This document shows, piece after piece, positions 8,990 through 16,905 of a stretch of DNA of 64,000 bases. This DNA comes from Bog-473 sp963742035. Its GTDB lineage: Bacteria > Actinomycetota > Acidimicrobiia > Acidimicrobiales > RAAP-2. How positions within the stretch are numbered: position 1 is the stretch's first letter; each line of letters begins with the position of its first letter. The position numbers and the translations under genes were made by a program. Where the stretch lies: assembly GCA_963742035.1 (NCBI GenBank), contig CAVUKH010000008.1, positions 1 to 64,000 of the forward strand, read 5' to 3'. The notes beneath the pieces were generated by a model. It did not search any database. It was not told the origin of the DNA and saw only the letters and a list, made by a program, of their open reading frames with translations.

Positions 8990-9787
8990 TCAGACGGCGC
9001 GACTCCACCACCGCCCATCGGTACTGCCCACGGTGACCTCCACCCCGAAGCAGGCCGACACGCGCTCGGAGGTCACGACATCCGGCAACGGGCCCGCCGC
9101 GACCAGTTGTCCGCAAGACATCAGTCCGCCAGAGGTGAACCCGGGCGGAATCTCCTCGCAGTGGTGCGTCACGAGGACGATCGGCGGGTTCCCGGCGTCC
9201 AGAGCCAGAGCAGCGAGCCGGGTCAGCAGACGCTCCCTGGCCCCGAGGTCGAGACCGGCGAACGGCTCGTCGAGAAGGAGCAGCTCCGGATCGCTCATGA
9301 GCGCCCGGGCCAAGAGCACCTGCTGGCGCTCCCCTTCCGAGATCACACCGAACGGGCGGTCGCCGATGTCGCTCACGCCGGCGAGGGCCAGAAGCCCGTT
9401 CGCCTTTTCCCAGTCCTCGTCGGTGTACCGGTTCCACCACGTCTCGAGCGCCCCATAGCGACCGCTGACCACCACATGGCGCGCCACCAGGTCAGCCCGG
9501 AGCTGTCTCGTGACGGCGCCACTGACCAGGGCCACGCGCGGACGCAGCGTCCGGACGTCGACGGCTCCGAGGTGCGCCCCCAGGACCTCCACCGTGCCGG
9601 ACGTCGGCCACAGGCGCGCGCCGGCAACCTGCAGCAAGGTCGTCTTCCCCGAGCCGTTGGGGCCGAGAATCACCCACCGGTCACCGACCTCGACGCGCCA
9701 ATCGATGCCGCACAGGACGGATACCCCATCGCGTCGCACCGTGACGCCTTCCATTCCGATCGCAGCAGGTGGCCCTGAAGCGCTCAC
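8990..9787 (-). CDS. ABC transporter ATP-binding protein
   Basis: 265 residues from a GTG whose first bases overlap the stop of the upstream gene (GTGA, 9784-9787). It shows Walker A GPNGSGKTTLL, a signature ISEGERQQVLLARAL (SEGER instead of SGGQ), Walker B LLLLDEPFAGLD and an H-loop VTHH. One nucleotide-binding domain only; no membrane protein is encoded beside it. It is the last gene of the cysH-sir-frhB operon, and every junction in that operon overlaps. It may energise a permease encoded elsewhere, or act without one as some soluble ABC proteins do. A link to sulfur supply is inferred from position only. Confidence 0.85.
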   Translation of the reverse strand: MSASGPPAAIGMEGVTVRRDGVSVLCGIDWRVEVGDRWVILGPNGSGKTTLLQVAGARLWPTSGTVEVLGAHLGAVDVRTLRPRVALVSGAVTRQLRADLVARHVVVSGRYGALETWWNRYTDEDWEKANGLLALAGVSDIGDRPFGVISEGERQQVLLARALMSDPELLLLDEPFAGLDLGARERLLTRLAALALDAGNPPIVLVTHHCEEIPPGFTSGGLMSCGQLVAAGPLPDVVTSERVSACFGVEVTVGSTDGRWWSRAV

Positions 9788-10113
9788 CCCTCGGCGCCGT
9801 CGCCACCGCCCGCGCGGCGCCGGTTGATGCGACCGATGAGCCCGGAACAGCACTGCGCCCATGTCCGTTCGCCGGCCAGCCAGAGCCAGATCTCTCGGCG
9901 GTAGTCGAGCACGATCCGGCCGAGTTGCCGCTCGTCCATGCCGGCCGATGCGAGCGCACGCCAGCGGCTCCAGCACCAGGCGGTGACGCCGTCGGGCTCC
10001 TCGCTGAGGACGTCGTCGAGATCCGTCCCGTCCAAGACCGCGGCGAGCCACCGTTCGGCGTGGGCGGTCGGTTCGTCAGGAACGTGCAGTACCGGCGTGA
10101 CGGTCACGGTCAA
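9784..10113 (-). CDS. Unknown protein in sulfate-assimilation operon
   Basis: 109 residues, Trp- and Arg-rich (AWCWSRWRALASAGMD, RREIWLWLAGERTWAQCCSG). No signal peptide, no membrane segment, and no family that I recognise. The ATG overlaps the stop of the FrhB-like gene by four bases (ATGA) and its own stop overlaps the start of the ABC gene (GTGA), so it is translated as part of the operon. A CC pair occurs near the C-terminus. The tight coupling supports it being real despite the lack of a match. Confidence 0.7.
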   Translation of the reverse strand: MTVTVTPVLHVPDEPTAHAERWLAAVLDGTDLDDVLSEEPDGVTAWCWSRWRALASAGMDERQLGRIVLDYRREIWLWLAGERTWAQCCSGLIGRINRRRAGGGDGAEG

Positions 10114-10613
10114 TGTCGGATGTAGACGGGCTGTCGGTCGGAGCCTTCGTAGGCCCGGACGTGCTCGTCGAATTCGATGAACAGCGGTGCGTCCGGATCG
10201 AGCTTCCGTTGGAGGGACCGGCCCGCGATCTTCTTGTCCAGGGCATCAAGGCGCAGGAGCGCCGCGGGATCATCGAGTCCCCGCACGTCCAACTTGGCCC
10301 GGGCCGCCTGGAAGGCGAGCCGGCCCCGCTCGGTCCGGATCAGCACGCTGGTCCAGCCGTTCATTGACCCGACGCTGCCGACCGAGATGTCAGCCGAGCG
10401 GCCGAGGAAATCGGCACACTCGTCACAGCCCTTCAATGCGGCACCGTGGAAGTCCTTGACCGGTTCGTCGACCGCCAGCTCGCCGTCCCGGTACTCGACG
10501 ATCATGCGGCCACGAATGACGTCCATCTTCGAGACACGGTCCAGATCCACACCTCGCTTGTCGCGGAGCTCGCGGAGGGTCAACGCCTCATAGTCAAAGT
10601 TCTTGGTGCACAT
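10110..10613 (-). CDS. FrhB-like protein, C-terminal part (out of frame)
   Basis: 167 residues that continue the FrhB fold of the preceding frame. It opens MCTKNFDYEALTLRELRDKR, the segment that in FrhB-family proteins follows the flavin domain. It then has CDECADFLGRSADISVGSVG, a CxxC plus ADIS.G..G signature of the family's C-terminal cluster and flavin region. Joining it to the upstream frame after VVLTIAL needs removal of one base (a G near 10613-10616) and gives a single protein of about 424 residues, usual for this family. Either the gene is frameshifted, or the two parts are made separately with a 20-base overlap, or there is a sequence error. Confidence 0.75.
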   Translation of the reverse strand: MCTKNFDYEALTLRELRDKRGVDLDRVSKMDVIRGRMIVEYRDGELAVDEPVKDFHGAALKGCDECADFLGRSADISVGSVGSMNGWTSVLIRTERGRLAFQAARAKLDVRGLDDPAALLRLDALDKKIAGRSLQRKLDPDAPLFIEFDEHVRAYEGSDRQPVYIRH

Positions 10614-11382
10614 CGAGCGCGATCGTCAACACGACCGCCTCCACCCGGTGGGCGCCGGTGGGCCAACGCCTGGCCTGCAGAGCCCGGAGTCCCTGCACCT
10701 CGCAGGGCGTGCCCACGACGGCGATCCGCGGCTTCGGAGGCAGCTCGTAGCGGGAGAGATCCAGCTCGGCCAACGCCATCGTCTGGTTGTAGAAACTGCC
10801 GGACGCGGCCTTGATCTCGGCTGCAGTCGTGGCGACGGTGGCGATGCCCTTCCACTGCTCGTCGGGATCGGCCGACGGTTTGGAGACGAGCGCGCCGTCG
10901 ATCTCGCCCGCGGCCAAGAGGCCGATCAACAGGGCGCTGACGGCGCCGCCATCCTGCGCGTCGTCTATCTCCGCCCCGGCCCGCACCGCGTAGGACTCCA
11001 CGACCGCACCCAGCCCCTCCGCCGGCGGCCCGCCACTGATCTTCCAATAGGTGTCCGACGAGTCGGAGCGGACCTGGGCCGGTTGCACCTCGGCGTCCTC
11101 TCCGCTGACCGCGGTGGATGGCGGCCACAACGCCTCGTAGCGCAGACCTCCCCGAGGACAAAAGTCCCAACAGAGGGAGCAGCCGGTGCACATCTTCACC
11201 AGCTCAGGGAGATCCGTGTCCTCGTTCACACCGATGGAGTTGGACGGGCAGACCGCGACACAGGTCCCGCACTGGATGCAACGGTCCGCGTGGATCACGC
11301 CCGCTTCCAACTCCCAGAACCAGACCTTGCCCGGAGGCTCGGTGATCCCGTTCATCTGCTCCCGGATGCGATAGCGCTTCAC
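10594..11382 (-). CDS. FrhB-like F420/ferredoxin oxidoreductase, N-terminal part
   Basis: 262 residues. Two [4Fe-4S] motifs lie near the start: Cys35-x2-Cys38-x2-Cys41-x3-Cys45 (CIQCGTCVAVCP) and Cys65-x2-Cys68-x2-Cys71-x3-Cys75 (CTGCSLCWDFCP). The FrhB N-terminal domain follows (QDGGAVSALLIGLLAAG; VVGTPCEVQGLRALQ). FrhB/FpoF proteins bind FAD and pass electrons between F420H2 and iron-sulfur carriers. The ATG overlaps the sir stop by four bases. A stop arrives early, and the rest of the family fold lies in the next frame (10110-10613). Position directly behind sir suggests it supplies electrons to sulfite reductase, as the N-terminal half of methanogen Fsr does. That role is inference. Confidence 0.8.
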   Translation of the reverse strand: MKRYRIREQMNGITEPPGKVWFWELEAGVIHADRCIQCGTCVAVCPSNSIGVNEDTDLPELVKMCTGCSLCWDFCPRGGLRYEALWPPSTAVSGEDAEVQPAQVRSDSSDTYWKISGGPPAEGLGAVVESYAVRAGAEIDDAQDGGAVSALLIGLLAAGEIDGALVSKPSADPDEQWKGIATVATTAAEIKAASGSFYNQTMALAELDLSRYELPPKPRIAVVGTPCEVQGLRALQARRWPTGAHRVEAVVLTIALDVHQEL

Positions 11383-13112
11383 GAGGTCACTGCCTGCGCG
11401 GCGCCGGCCAGCGTGGACCGCAGTTCGTCAGCGTTCGTGCGACGTGCCCAGAGGTAGAACGGCTCGGCGGGACGTCGCTCCTCGCGGTAACGCCTGACCA
11501 CCCGCAGGAGTGCGTCGGGTACCCGGTCGACCGGCATCGCGCCCTCGACCCAGTCGATGAACGCCGCGTCGGGGCCGAGCGAACCACCCAGGCCGATGTC
11601 GACGGCTTCCTCGATGTGCTCGTCGATATGGGCGATGTCACCGCGGAACCCGATGTCGGCAATCTGTGGTTGGGCACAGGAGGCGGAGCAGCCCGAGAAG
11701 TGCATCCGGATCACTCCCGCGTCGTCCTGTGCATCCGGACCGTCGCCCGGAGACGAGAGCTGCGCGTCGAGAGTCCGCGCCCATTTGACCGCCCGCTCCT
11801 TCGTCTCCACCACGGCGAAGCGGCAGAACTCCGACCCGGTGCAGGCGACGACACCGCGCTCGAAAGGTCCAGGGAAAGGCGAATACGTCTGCATGAGGGG
11901 CTCGGCCAACAAATCGTCGAGGCGCTCCTCGGGGACGCCCGACACAATGAAGTTCTGGTCTGTGCCGATGCGCACACCCCCGTCGCCATACGTCTCGGCC
12001 ACGCGGGCCAACTCGATCAGCTCTATGCCGTGCATCCTTCCAACCGGCACCGAGCAACCTACATAGAGCAGACCAGGCTGCTTCTGCTGGTGCACGCCGA
12101 CGTGGTCACCGCGGAACGCGGTGGTCAATTCACGCCCGGCGGGCACAAGCGAAAAATTGGTGCGCTCGTCCAGGGCTGCTCGGAATCCCTCGGGACCGAG
12201 CTCTTCAGCCAGGTAACGCATGCGGGCCAGACCGCGATTCTCCCGGTTCCCCAGCTCGCCGAACAGCTGCGCCACCCCACGGCAGAGCTCCACGGCCTGG
12301 TCGGGCTGAATGAAGACGTCGATGTCGGAAGCCATGCGCTCGCCATCCGAGAGACCTCCGCCGATGAGCACGTTGAAGCCCACCGTCCCGTCGCCGTGTT
12401 CCGCCGGCCAGAGACCGATGTCGTTGATCTCGACTCGAGCGCAGTCCTCCGTGCACCCGGTGACGGCGATCTTGAACTTTCGCGGCAGGTTGGCGTACTC
12501 ACGGTTGCCCGTGAAGAAGGCCGATACAGCCTCGGCCACCGGCAGCGCGGGGACGACCTCCTTCTCGTCGATGCCCGAGACAGGGCAGGAGCACACGTTG
12601 CGCGCCGAGTCACCACACGCTTGGACCGTGGTCAGTCCGACGTCCCAGAAGCGCTGCCAGATGCGGGGGACGTCGGCAATGCGGATCCAGTGGAGCTGAA
12701 TGTCCTGCCGCGTCGTGAGGTCGGCGTAGCGATTCCCGAAAACGGGGCTTTCATCAGGTCCCTCGGCGAACGCGTCGGCCGCCACGCCTATCTCACGGAC
12801 CTGCGCCGCGGTCATGACCCCGCCCGGGACCTTGATCCGCATCATGAAGGCGTCGCCACCCTGGCGCTGCGGGTACATCCCGACCCATTTGAGGCGTTCC
12901 ACCTCCCCGGGTACCTGGTTGATGGAGCCCGGGCCCTGCTTGGAGTAGGTGTCGATGACCGCCTGCGCAACCTCGAAGGGGTGCCGCGACAGTTTCAGCT
13001 GCTCGGTGGGGTTGAGCTCCCCGATGTTGCGGTAGGGCCTGATGAATTTCAGCCCGCGGTCACGCCGGCCGCGGAACTCCATCCCGTAGGGATTGTCGAG
13101 GTCACGAGGCAC
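11379..13112 (-). CDS. sir: Ferredoxin-type sulfite (nitrite/sulfite) reductase
   Basis: 577 residues from a GTG whose G lies in the cysH stop (TAGTG). Two homologous halves are visible, as in siroheme reductases. The siroheme/[4Fe-4S] ligands are Cys424 and Cys430 (CTGSEFC) and Cys475 and Cys479 (GCSASC). The pseudo-repeat in the first half is CGDSARNVCSCP with TGCTEDC. It performs the six-electron reduction of sulfite to sulfide. The family also contains nitrite reductases. The setting between cysH and the siroheme gene argues for sulfite, but the residues I can read do not settle it alone. There is no flavoprotein CysJ in the window, so the donor is presumably ferredoxin or the adjacent FrhB-like protein. 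Confidence 0.9.
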   Translation of the reverse strand: MPRDLDNPYGMEFRGRRDRGLKFIRPYRNIGELNPTEQLKLSRHPFEVAQAVIDTYSKQGPGSINQVPGEVERLKWVGMYPQRQGGDAFMMRIKVPGGVMTAAQVREIGVAADAFAEGPDESPVFGNRYADLTTRQDIQLHWIRIADVPRIWQRFWDVGLTTVQACGDSARNVCSCPVSGIDEKEVVPALPVAEAVSAFFTGNREYANLPRKFKIAVTGCTEDCARVEINDIGLWPAEHGDGTVGFNVLIGGGLSDGERMASDIDVFIQPDQAVELCRGVAQLFGELGNRENRGLARMRYLAEELGPEGFRAALDERTNFSLVPAGRELTTAFRGDHVGVHQQKQPGLLYVGCSVPVGRMHGIELIELARVAETYGDGGVRIGTDQNFIVSGVPEERLDDLLAEPLMQTYSPFPGPFERGVVACTGSEFCRFAVVETKERAVKWARTLDAQLSSPGDGPDAQDDAGVIRMHFSGCSASCAQPQIADIGFRGDIAHIDEHIEEAVDIGLGGSLGPDAAFIDWVEGAMPVDRVPDALLRVVRRYREERRPAEPFYLWARRTNADELRSTLAGAAQAVTS

Positions 13113-13792
13113 TAGACGTGCAAGCCGCACTCGGACTTGTCGGCACCCGCCCACCGACCGGCACGGGCGTCCTCCCCGTCCGCCACCGGCCGCGTCGTCG
13201 GCGCACATCCGATGGAGCGGTACCCGCGAGGGATGAGGGGGTGGACCGGGAGGTCGTGGTCGGACAGATAGGAGGAGATGTCGTCTTCGGTCCACGTCGC
13301 CAGCGGGTTGATCTTCACCAGCCCGAAGCCTGCGTCCCAGCTCACGATCGGCGCGTCGGCGCGCGTGGGTCCGTCGGACCGCTTCAGCGAGGTCAACCAC
13401 GCCCGTTTTCCGGCGAGCGCACGGCGAAGCGGCTCCACCTTGCGGAACTGGCAGCACTGATCGGAGCCGCAGGGGTACGCGGCGGCCTCGGGCCCGGGCT
13501 TGGTGACCGTGAGGTTGAGCCGGTACCGCTCACGCATATCGTCGACGAAGGACAACGTCTCGGGAAAGTGTGCCTCAGTGTCCAAGAAGACGACTTCGAC
13601 TGCCGGCGCAACCTTGGTGACCAGGTCAATGAGCACGACGTCCTCGAACGAGGCCGCCAGCACCACCGAGTCGCCAAATGCTTCGATTGCCCACCTGATG
13701 ACGGCACTCGCCGGAGCGGACTCGAAGCCTTCGCTGACCACGGCGAGTTCCTCCGTCGTCAACTGCTGGTCGCTCACGTTGGTCTCGGCCAC
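13112..13792 (-). CDS. cysH: APS reductase (CysH) with one cluster Cys replaced
   Basis: 226 residues from the GTG at 13790-13792 with GAGGGA upstream. Longer in-frame starts would run into the palindrome. It shows the reductase fold with ASFEDVVLIDLV and FLDTEAHFPET, the iron-sulfur APS-reductase motif CCQFRKVEPL (Cys113-Cys114), SIGCAPTT with Cys196, and the catalytic KSECGLH with Cys222. In [4Fe-4S] APS reductases the last motif reads GCxPC; here residue 199 is Thr (codon ACG), so one of four cluster ligands is missing. It reduces APS to sulfite. With no CysC in the window, APS rather than PAPS is the expected substrate. First gene of the leftward operon. Confidence 0.9.
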   Translation of the reverse strand: MAETNVSDQQLTTEELAVVSEGFESAPASAVIRWAIEAFGDSVVLAASFEDVVLIDLVTKVAPAVEVVFLDTEAHFPETLSFVDDMRERYRLNLTVTKPGPEAAAYPCGSDQCCQFRKVEPLRRALAGKRAWLTSLKRSDGPTRADAPIVSWDAGFGLVKINPLATWTEDDISSYLSDHDLPVHPLIPRGYRSIGCAPTTRPVADGEDARAGRWAGADKSECGLHV

Positions 13793-13882
13793 AGATCCCT
13801 CACTTTCTCCACGGGGCAGAGGGCCGTTTTCGGGGGCCCGCCGGCGGCGCTTGACGCCCGTCCGAATGCAGGCTCTAGTATA

Positions 13883-13901
13883 CATGACCAAAATGGTCAT
13901 G
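13883..13901. promoter_or_regulatory. Palindromic operator between divergent cys operons
   Basis: A 19-bp dyad, CATGACCA-AAA-TGGTCATG, in the 123-bp region between the cysH and cysD starts. It stands out as AT-rich against its surroundings. On the minus strand a TATACT (-10-like) directly follows the dyad, so a bound repressor would cover the cysH promoter, and the site is 15 bp before the cysD start. It is likely the operator of a sulfur or cysteine regulator acting on both arms. No regulator gene is in the window. Confidence 0.6.
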
Positions 13902-13915
13902 ATTTGAGAGGATCC

Positions 13916-14917
13916 ATGGACTCCGTCGCCGCCTGCCGCTCTGCCGAGAACCCCGCCTCCGCAGGCTCAGTCGCGGTCCGAGCCGGCGGGTCGGTCACCG
14001 CCCTCGTCAGGCCCGTGGAGCACCCCCTCGGGCACCTCGACCTCCTGGAGTCTCTGGCCATCTTCATCATCCGAGAGGTCGCGGCCGAGTCAGAGCGCCC
14101 GGTCCTGCTCTTCAGCGGGGGGAAGGATTCGGCCGTCCTGCTCCACCTGGCGTCCAAGGCGTTCAAACCCGGGAGGATCCCCTTTCCGGTGCTCCACGTG
14201 GACACGGGCCACAACTTCCCCGAGGTGCTCGACTACCGAGACGCGCAGGTCGAGGCCGAGGGCGCCCGTCTGATGGTGGCGAGCGTGCAGGATTCCATCG
14301 ACCAGGGCCGCGTGGCCGATCCCGGACCGGTGGCCTCGCGCAACCGCTTGCAGACGACGACCCTGCTCGATGCCATCAACGCCAATGGGTTCGACGCCGC
14401 TTTCGGCGGTGCCCGCCGGGATGAGGACAAGGCCCGGGCGAAGGAGCGGGTCCTCTCGTTCCGGGACGCGTTCGGACAATGGGACCCCAAAGCCCAGCGT
14501 CCCGAGTTGTGGCAGCTGTACCAGGGCAGCGTGCGTCCGGGCGAGCATCTGCGCGCCTTCCCGCTGTCCGACTGGACCGAGCTCGACATCTGGCAGTACA
14601 TCTGGCGCGAGCGCATCGAGCTGCCCTCCATCTACTACGCCCATGAGCGCGAGGTGGTCGAACGCGACGGCATGCTCCTTGCAGTCAGCGAATGGGTAAG
14701 TCCCGACCCTGGTGAGGAGGTCCGCAAGGAGACGGTGCGGTTCCGCACGGTGGGTGACGCCACCTGCACCGGCGCAGTGCGCTCGTCCGCCGACACCGTC
14801 GAGGAGATCATCCGCGAGGTCTCGGCCTCGCGGATCTCCGAGCGTGGTGCCACACGGGCCGACGACCGCTTCTCCGAGACCTCCATGGAAGACCGCAAGC
14901 GTGAGGGGTACTTCTAG
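13916..14917 (+). CDS. cysD: Sulfate adenylyltransferase subunit 2
   Basis: 333 residues; ATG at 13916 with AGAGG upstream. It has the PP-loop LLFSGGKDSAVLLHLASKAF for ATP binding, VLHVDTGHNFPE, GGARRDEDKARAKE, and the C-terminal RKETVRFRTVGDATCTGAVR, all standard for CysD. With CysN it makes APS from sulfate and ATP. The first roughly 30 residues are a variable extension. It is followed after four bases by cysN. It runs opposite to cysH from the shared region carrying the 19-bp palindrome, so both arms are probably co-regulated. Confidence 0.96.
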   Translation: MDSVAACRSAENPASAGSVAVRAGGSVTALVRPVEHPLGHLDLLESLAIFIIREVAAESERPVLLFSGGKDSAVLLHLASKAFKPGRIPFPVLHVDTGHNFPEVLDYRDAQVEAEGARLMVASVQDSIDQGRVADPGPVASRNRLQTTTLLDAINANGFDAAFGGARRDEDKARAKERVLSFRDAFGQWDPKAQRPELWQLYQGSVRPGEHLRAFPLSDWTELDIWQYIWRERIELPSIYYAHEREVVERDGMLLAVSEWVSPDPGEEVRKETVRFRTVGDATCTGAVRSSADTVEEIIREVSASRISERGATRADDRFSETSMEDRKREGYF

Positions 14918-14921
14918 ACCC

Positions 14922-16241
14922 ATGACGACGTTGCCCGGCTCGCCGCCGGTCGGCGGTCCCGAGCGTGGCGTCGACACGATGGATCTCCTCCGGTTCGCCA
15001 CTATCGGATCGGTGGACGATGGCAAGAGCACGCTGATCGGTCGGCTCCTCTTCGACACCCGCCAGCTGTTCGACGACCAGCTCAGCGCCATTGAGACTGC
15101 CTCGGAACGACGGGGACTGGGCGAATTCGACCTGTCGTTCGTGACCGACGGCCTCCGCGCCGAGCGCGAACAAGGCATCACGATCGACGTCGCCTACCGC
15201 TACGCGGCCACCCCGCACCGAAAATTCGTCATCGCCGACTGTCCGGGGCACATCCAATACACCCGCAACATGGCGACCGGCGCGTCGACCGCCGATCTGG
15301 CCCTGGTCCTCGTCGACGCGACGTCCGGATTGCGTGAGCAGTCACGACGTCACATCTGCATCGCCGCGCTGCTGGGCGTGGACCAGCTCGTCGTCTGCGC
15401 CAACAAGATGGACCTCGTCGACTGGGACCGCTCCGCCTATCAGCACATCGCCGACGACATGGAGGCCCTGGCGCGCCGGCTCGGCATCTCTTCGTGCACC
15501 GTGATACCCATCGCCGCCCTCCACGGTGACAACGTCGTCACGCGCTCGGACGCAGCCCCTTGGTACGACGGGCCGACCGTGCTCGATGCCCTGGAGTCGG
15601 CCCGGGCCGGCGGTTGGGCAGCCCAGCACGGCCTGAATCGAGGGAGCGGGGCCCGTCTGCCCGTGCAGTGGGTGCTGCGCCAGCCCGGAGGGGGGCGCAA
15701 CTATGCAGGGATGGTCAACGGAGGACCTTTTCGGGTCGGCGACCAGGTCGTCGTGCTCCCGCAAGGCGCGCACACGACGATCCGTGCCATCGAGACTGCT
15801 GACGGCCCGCTCCAACGAGCCGAAGTCGGCCTCTCGGTCTCGGTGCGACTGGCCGACCATCTCGACGTCTCACGCGGCGACCTCATCGCGACAGCCGAGG
15901 GTGCCCCGGAGGTCACCGACACCTTCGAAGCGACCGTGTGCTGGTTCCAGGACCGTCCGCTCGCCGTCGGGGATCGCCTCCGCATCAAGCACACCACGAG
16001 GGTCTCCCCTGTCGTGGTGGAGAGCGTCAAGGGGATCTTCGACGTCAATGAGCTGCGCGTGGTCGATGCGACCGAACTGCGGGAGAACGACATCGGCGTC
16101 GTGACGTTGCGCACGGCCACGCCGCTTGCCGTCGACCCTTATGTCAGCGATCGCATCACCGGCAGTTTCGTGCTCATCGACGACCTCACGTTCGCCACCA
16201 TCGCAGCGGGCATGGTCGGGCCGCCGCGGCTCCATGACTGA
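14922..16241 (+). CDS. cysN: Sulfate adenylyltransferase subunit 1 (GTPase)
   Basis: 439 residues from the ATG at 14922, four bases after the cysD stop. GTP-binding motifs are G1 GSVDDGKSTLIG, G3 DCPGHIQYTRNM and G4 NKMDLVDW, followed by EF-Tu-like beta-barrel domains. It hydrolyses GTP to drive APS synthesis by CysD. The chain ends at the length of a stand-alone CysN; there is no fused CysC kinase domain, so the pathway as encoded stops at APS. The last eight bases overlap the next gene. Confidence 0.96.
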   Translation: MTTLPGSPPVGGPERGVDTMDLLRFATIGSVDDGKSTLIGRLLFDTRQLFDDQLSAIETASERRGLGEFDLSFVTDGLRAEREQGITIDVAYRYAATPHRKFVIADCPGHIQYTRNMATGASTADLALVLVDATSGLREQSRRHICIAALLGVDQLVVCANKMDLVDWDRSAYQHIADDMEALARRLGISSCTVIPIAALHGDNVVTRSDAAPWYDGPTVLDALESARAGGWAAQHGLNRGSGARLPVQWVLRQPGGGRNYAGMVNGGPFRVGDQVVVLPQGAHTTIRAIETADGPLQRAEVGLSVSVRLADHLDVSRGDLIATAEGAPEVTDTFEATVCWFQDRPLAVGDRLRIKHTTRVSPVVVESVKGIFDVNELRVVDATELRENDIGVVTLRTATPLAVDPYVSDRITGSFVLIDDLTFATIAAGMVGPPRLHD

Positions 16242-16875
16242 GCCGCCGGATCCTCCCCCCTTCTATCCCGTCTCCCTCGACGTCTCCGGCCGTCCTTGCC
16301 TCGTTGTCGGCGGTGGGAGGGTGGCCGCCCGGAAGGCACGCGCCCTGCTCGAGTGCGGCGCCGAAGTGACCGTCATCGCGCCCACGTCGGCCGCCGACAT
16401 GGATGCCTTGGTGCCGGCGCTGCACGCCCTGTTGAAACGGAACTACGCCAAGGGCGACGCAGCAGCCTTTCGTCTGGTCGTCACCGCGACCGGGATACCG
16501 GACGTCGACGGGGCCGTCTACGCGGACGCCGAAGCCGCCGGGGTCTGGGCCAACAGCGCCGACGATATGGCCAACTGCTCGTTCATCCTCCCCGCCGTGC
16601 ACCGGGACGGTGCGGTCACCATCTCGGTGTCGACCGGGGGGCTCAGTCCCGCCCTGGCCTCGTGGCTCCGCACCCGACTGGCGGGCGAGCGCGGGGAGGC
16701 GGTCGGGACCCTGGCCCAGCTGCTGGGTGAGGCCAGAACGCGCCTCAAAATCGAGGGTCGCCCGAGCGACTCGGTGGATTGGTTTCGGCTCCTTGACGGC
16801 CCTCTGCCGGACCTGGTCCGTGCCGGTGACCTCGAGGGCGCCCGGGCGGCCGTTCGTGCGGCGACAGAGGTGTAA
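16234..16875 (+). CDS. Siroheme synthase, precorrin-2 dehydrogenase/ferrochelatase type
   Basis: 213 residues; the ATG at 16234 lies inside the end of cysN. An N-terminal NAD-binding fold LVVGGGRVAARKARALLECG is followed by NSADDMANCSFILPAV and ISVSTGGLSPALASWLRTRL, the pattern of the CysG N-terminal half (Met8/SirC/YlnF). It oxidises precorrin-2 and inserts iron to give siroheme, the cofactor of the sulfite reductase in the divergent arm. The methyltransferase half of CysG is absent and must be encoded elsewhere. A strong hairpin starts within its stop region. Confidence 0.9.
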   Translation: MTEPPDPPPFYPVSLDVSGRPCLVVGGGRVAARKARALLECGAEVTVIAPTSAADMDALVPALHALLKRNYAKGDAAAFRLVVTATGIPDVDGAVYADAEAAGVWANSADDMANCSFILPAVHRDGAVTISVSTGGLSPALASWLRTRLAGERGEAVGTLAQLLGEARTRLKIEGRPSDSVDWFRLLDGPLPDLVRAGDLEGARAAVRAATEV

Positions 16876-16905
16876 ACACCCCACACGCGGGGTGTTAACA
16901 CCTCT
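16866..16905 (+). terminator. Strong hairpin overlapping the siroheme-gene stop
   Basis: A 17-bp stem with one mismatch (left arm 16866-16882, right arm 16889-16905, six-base loop ACACGC). The left arm includes the TAA stop codon. There is no T-tract, as is common in GC-rich actinobacteria. It probably ends the cysD-cysN transcript. Confidence 0.75.

Noticed and set aside
13118..13915. Extension of cysD upstream through the cysH region
   Set aside because: The extra part is antisense to cysH, and the ATG at 13916 has its own ribosome site.
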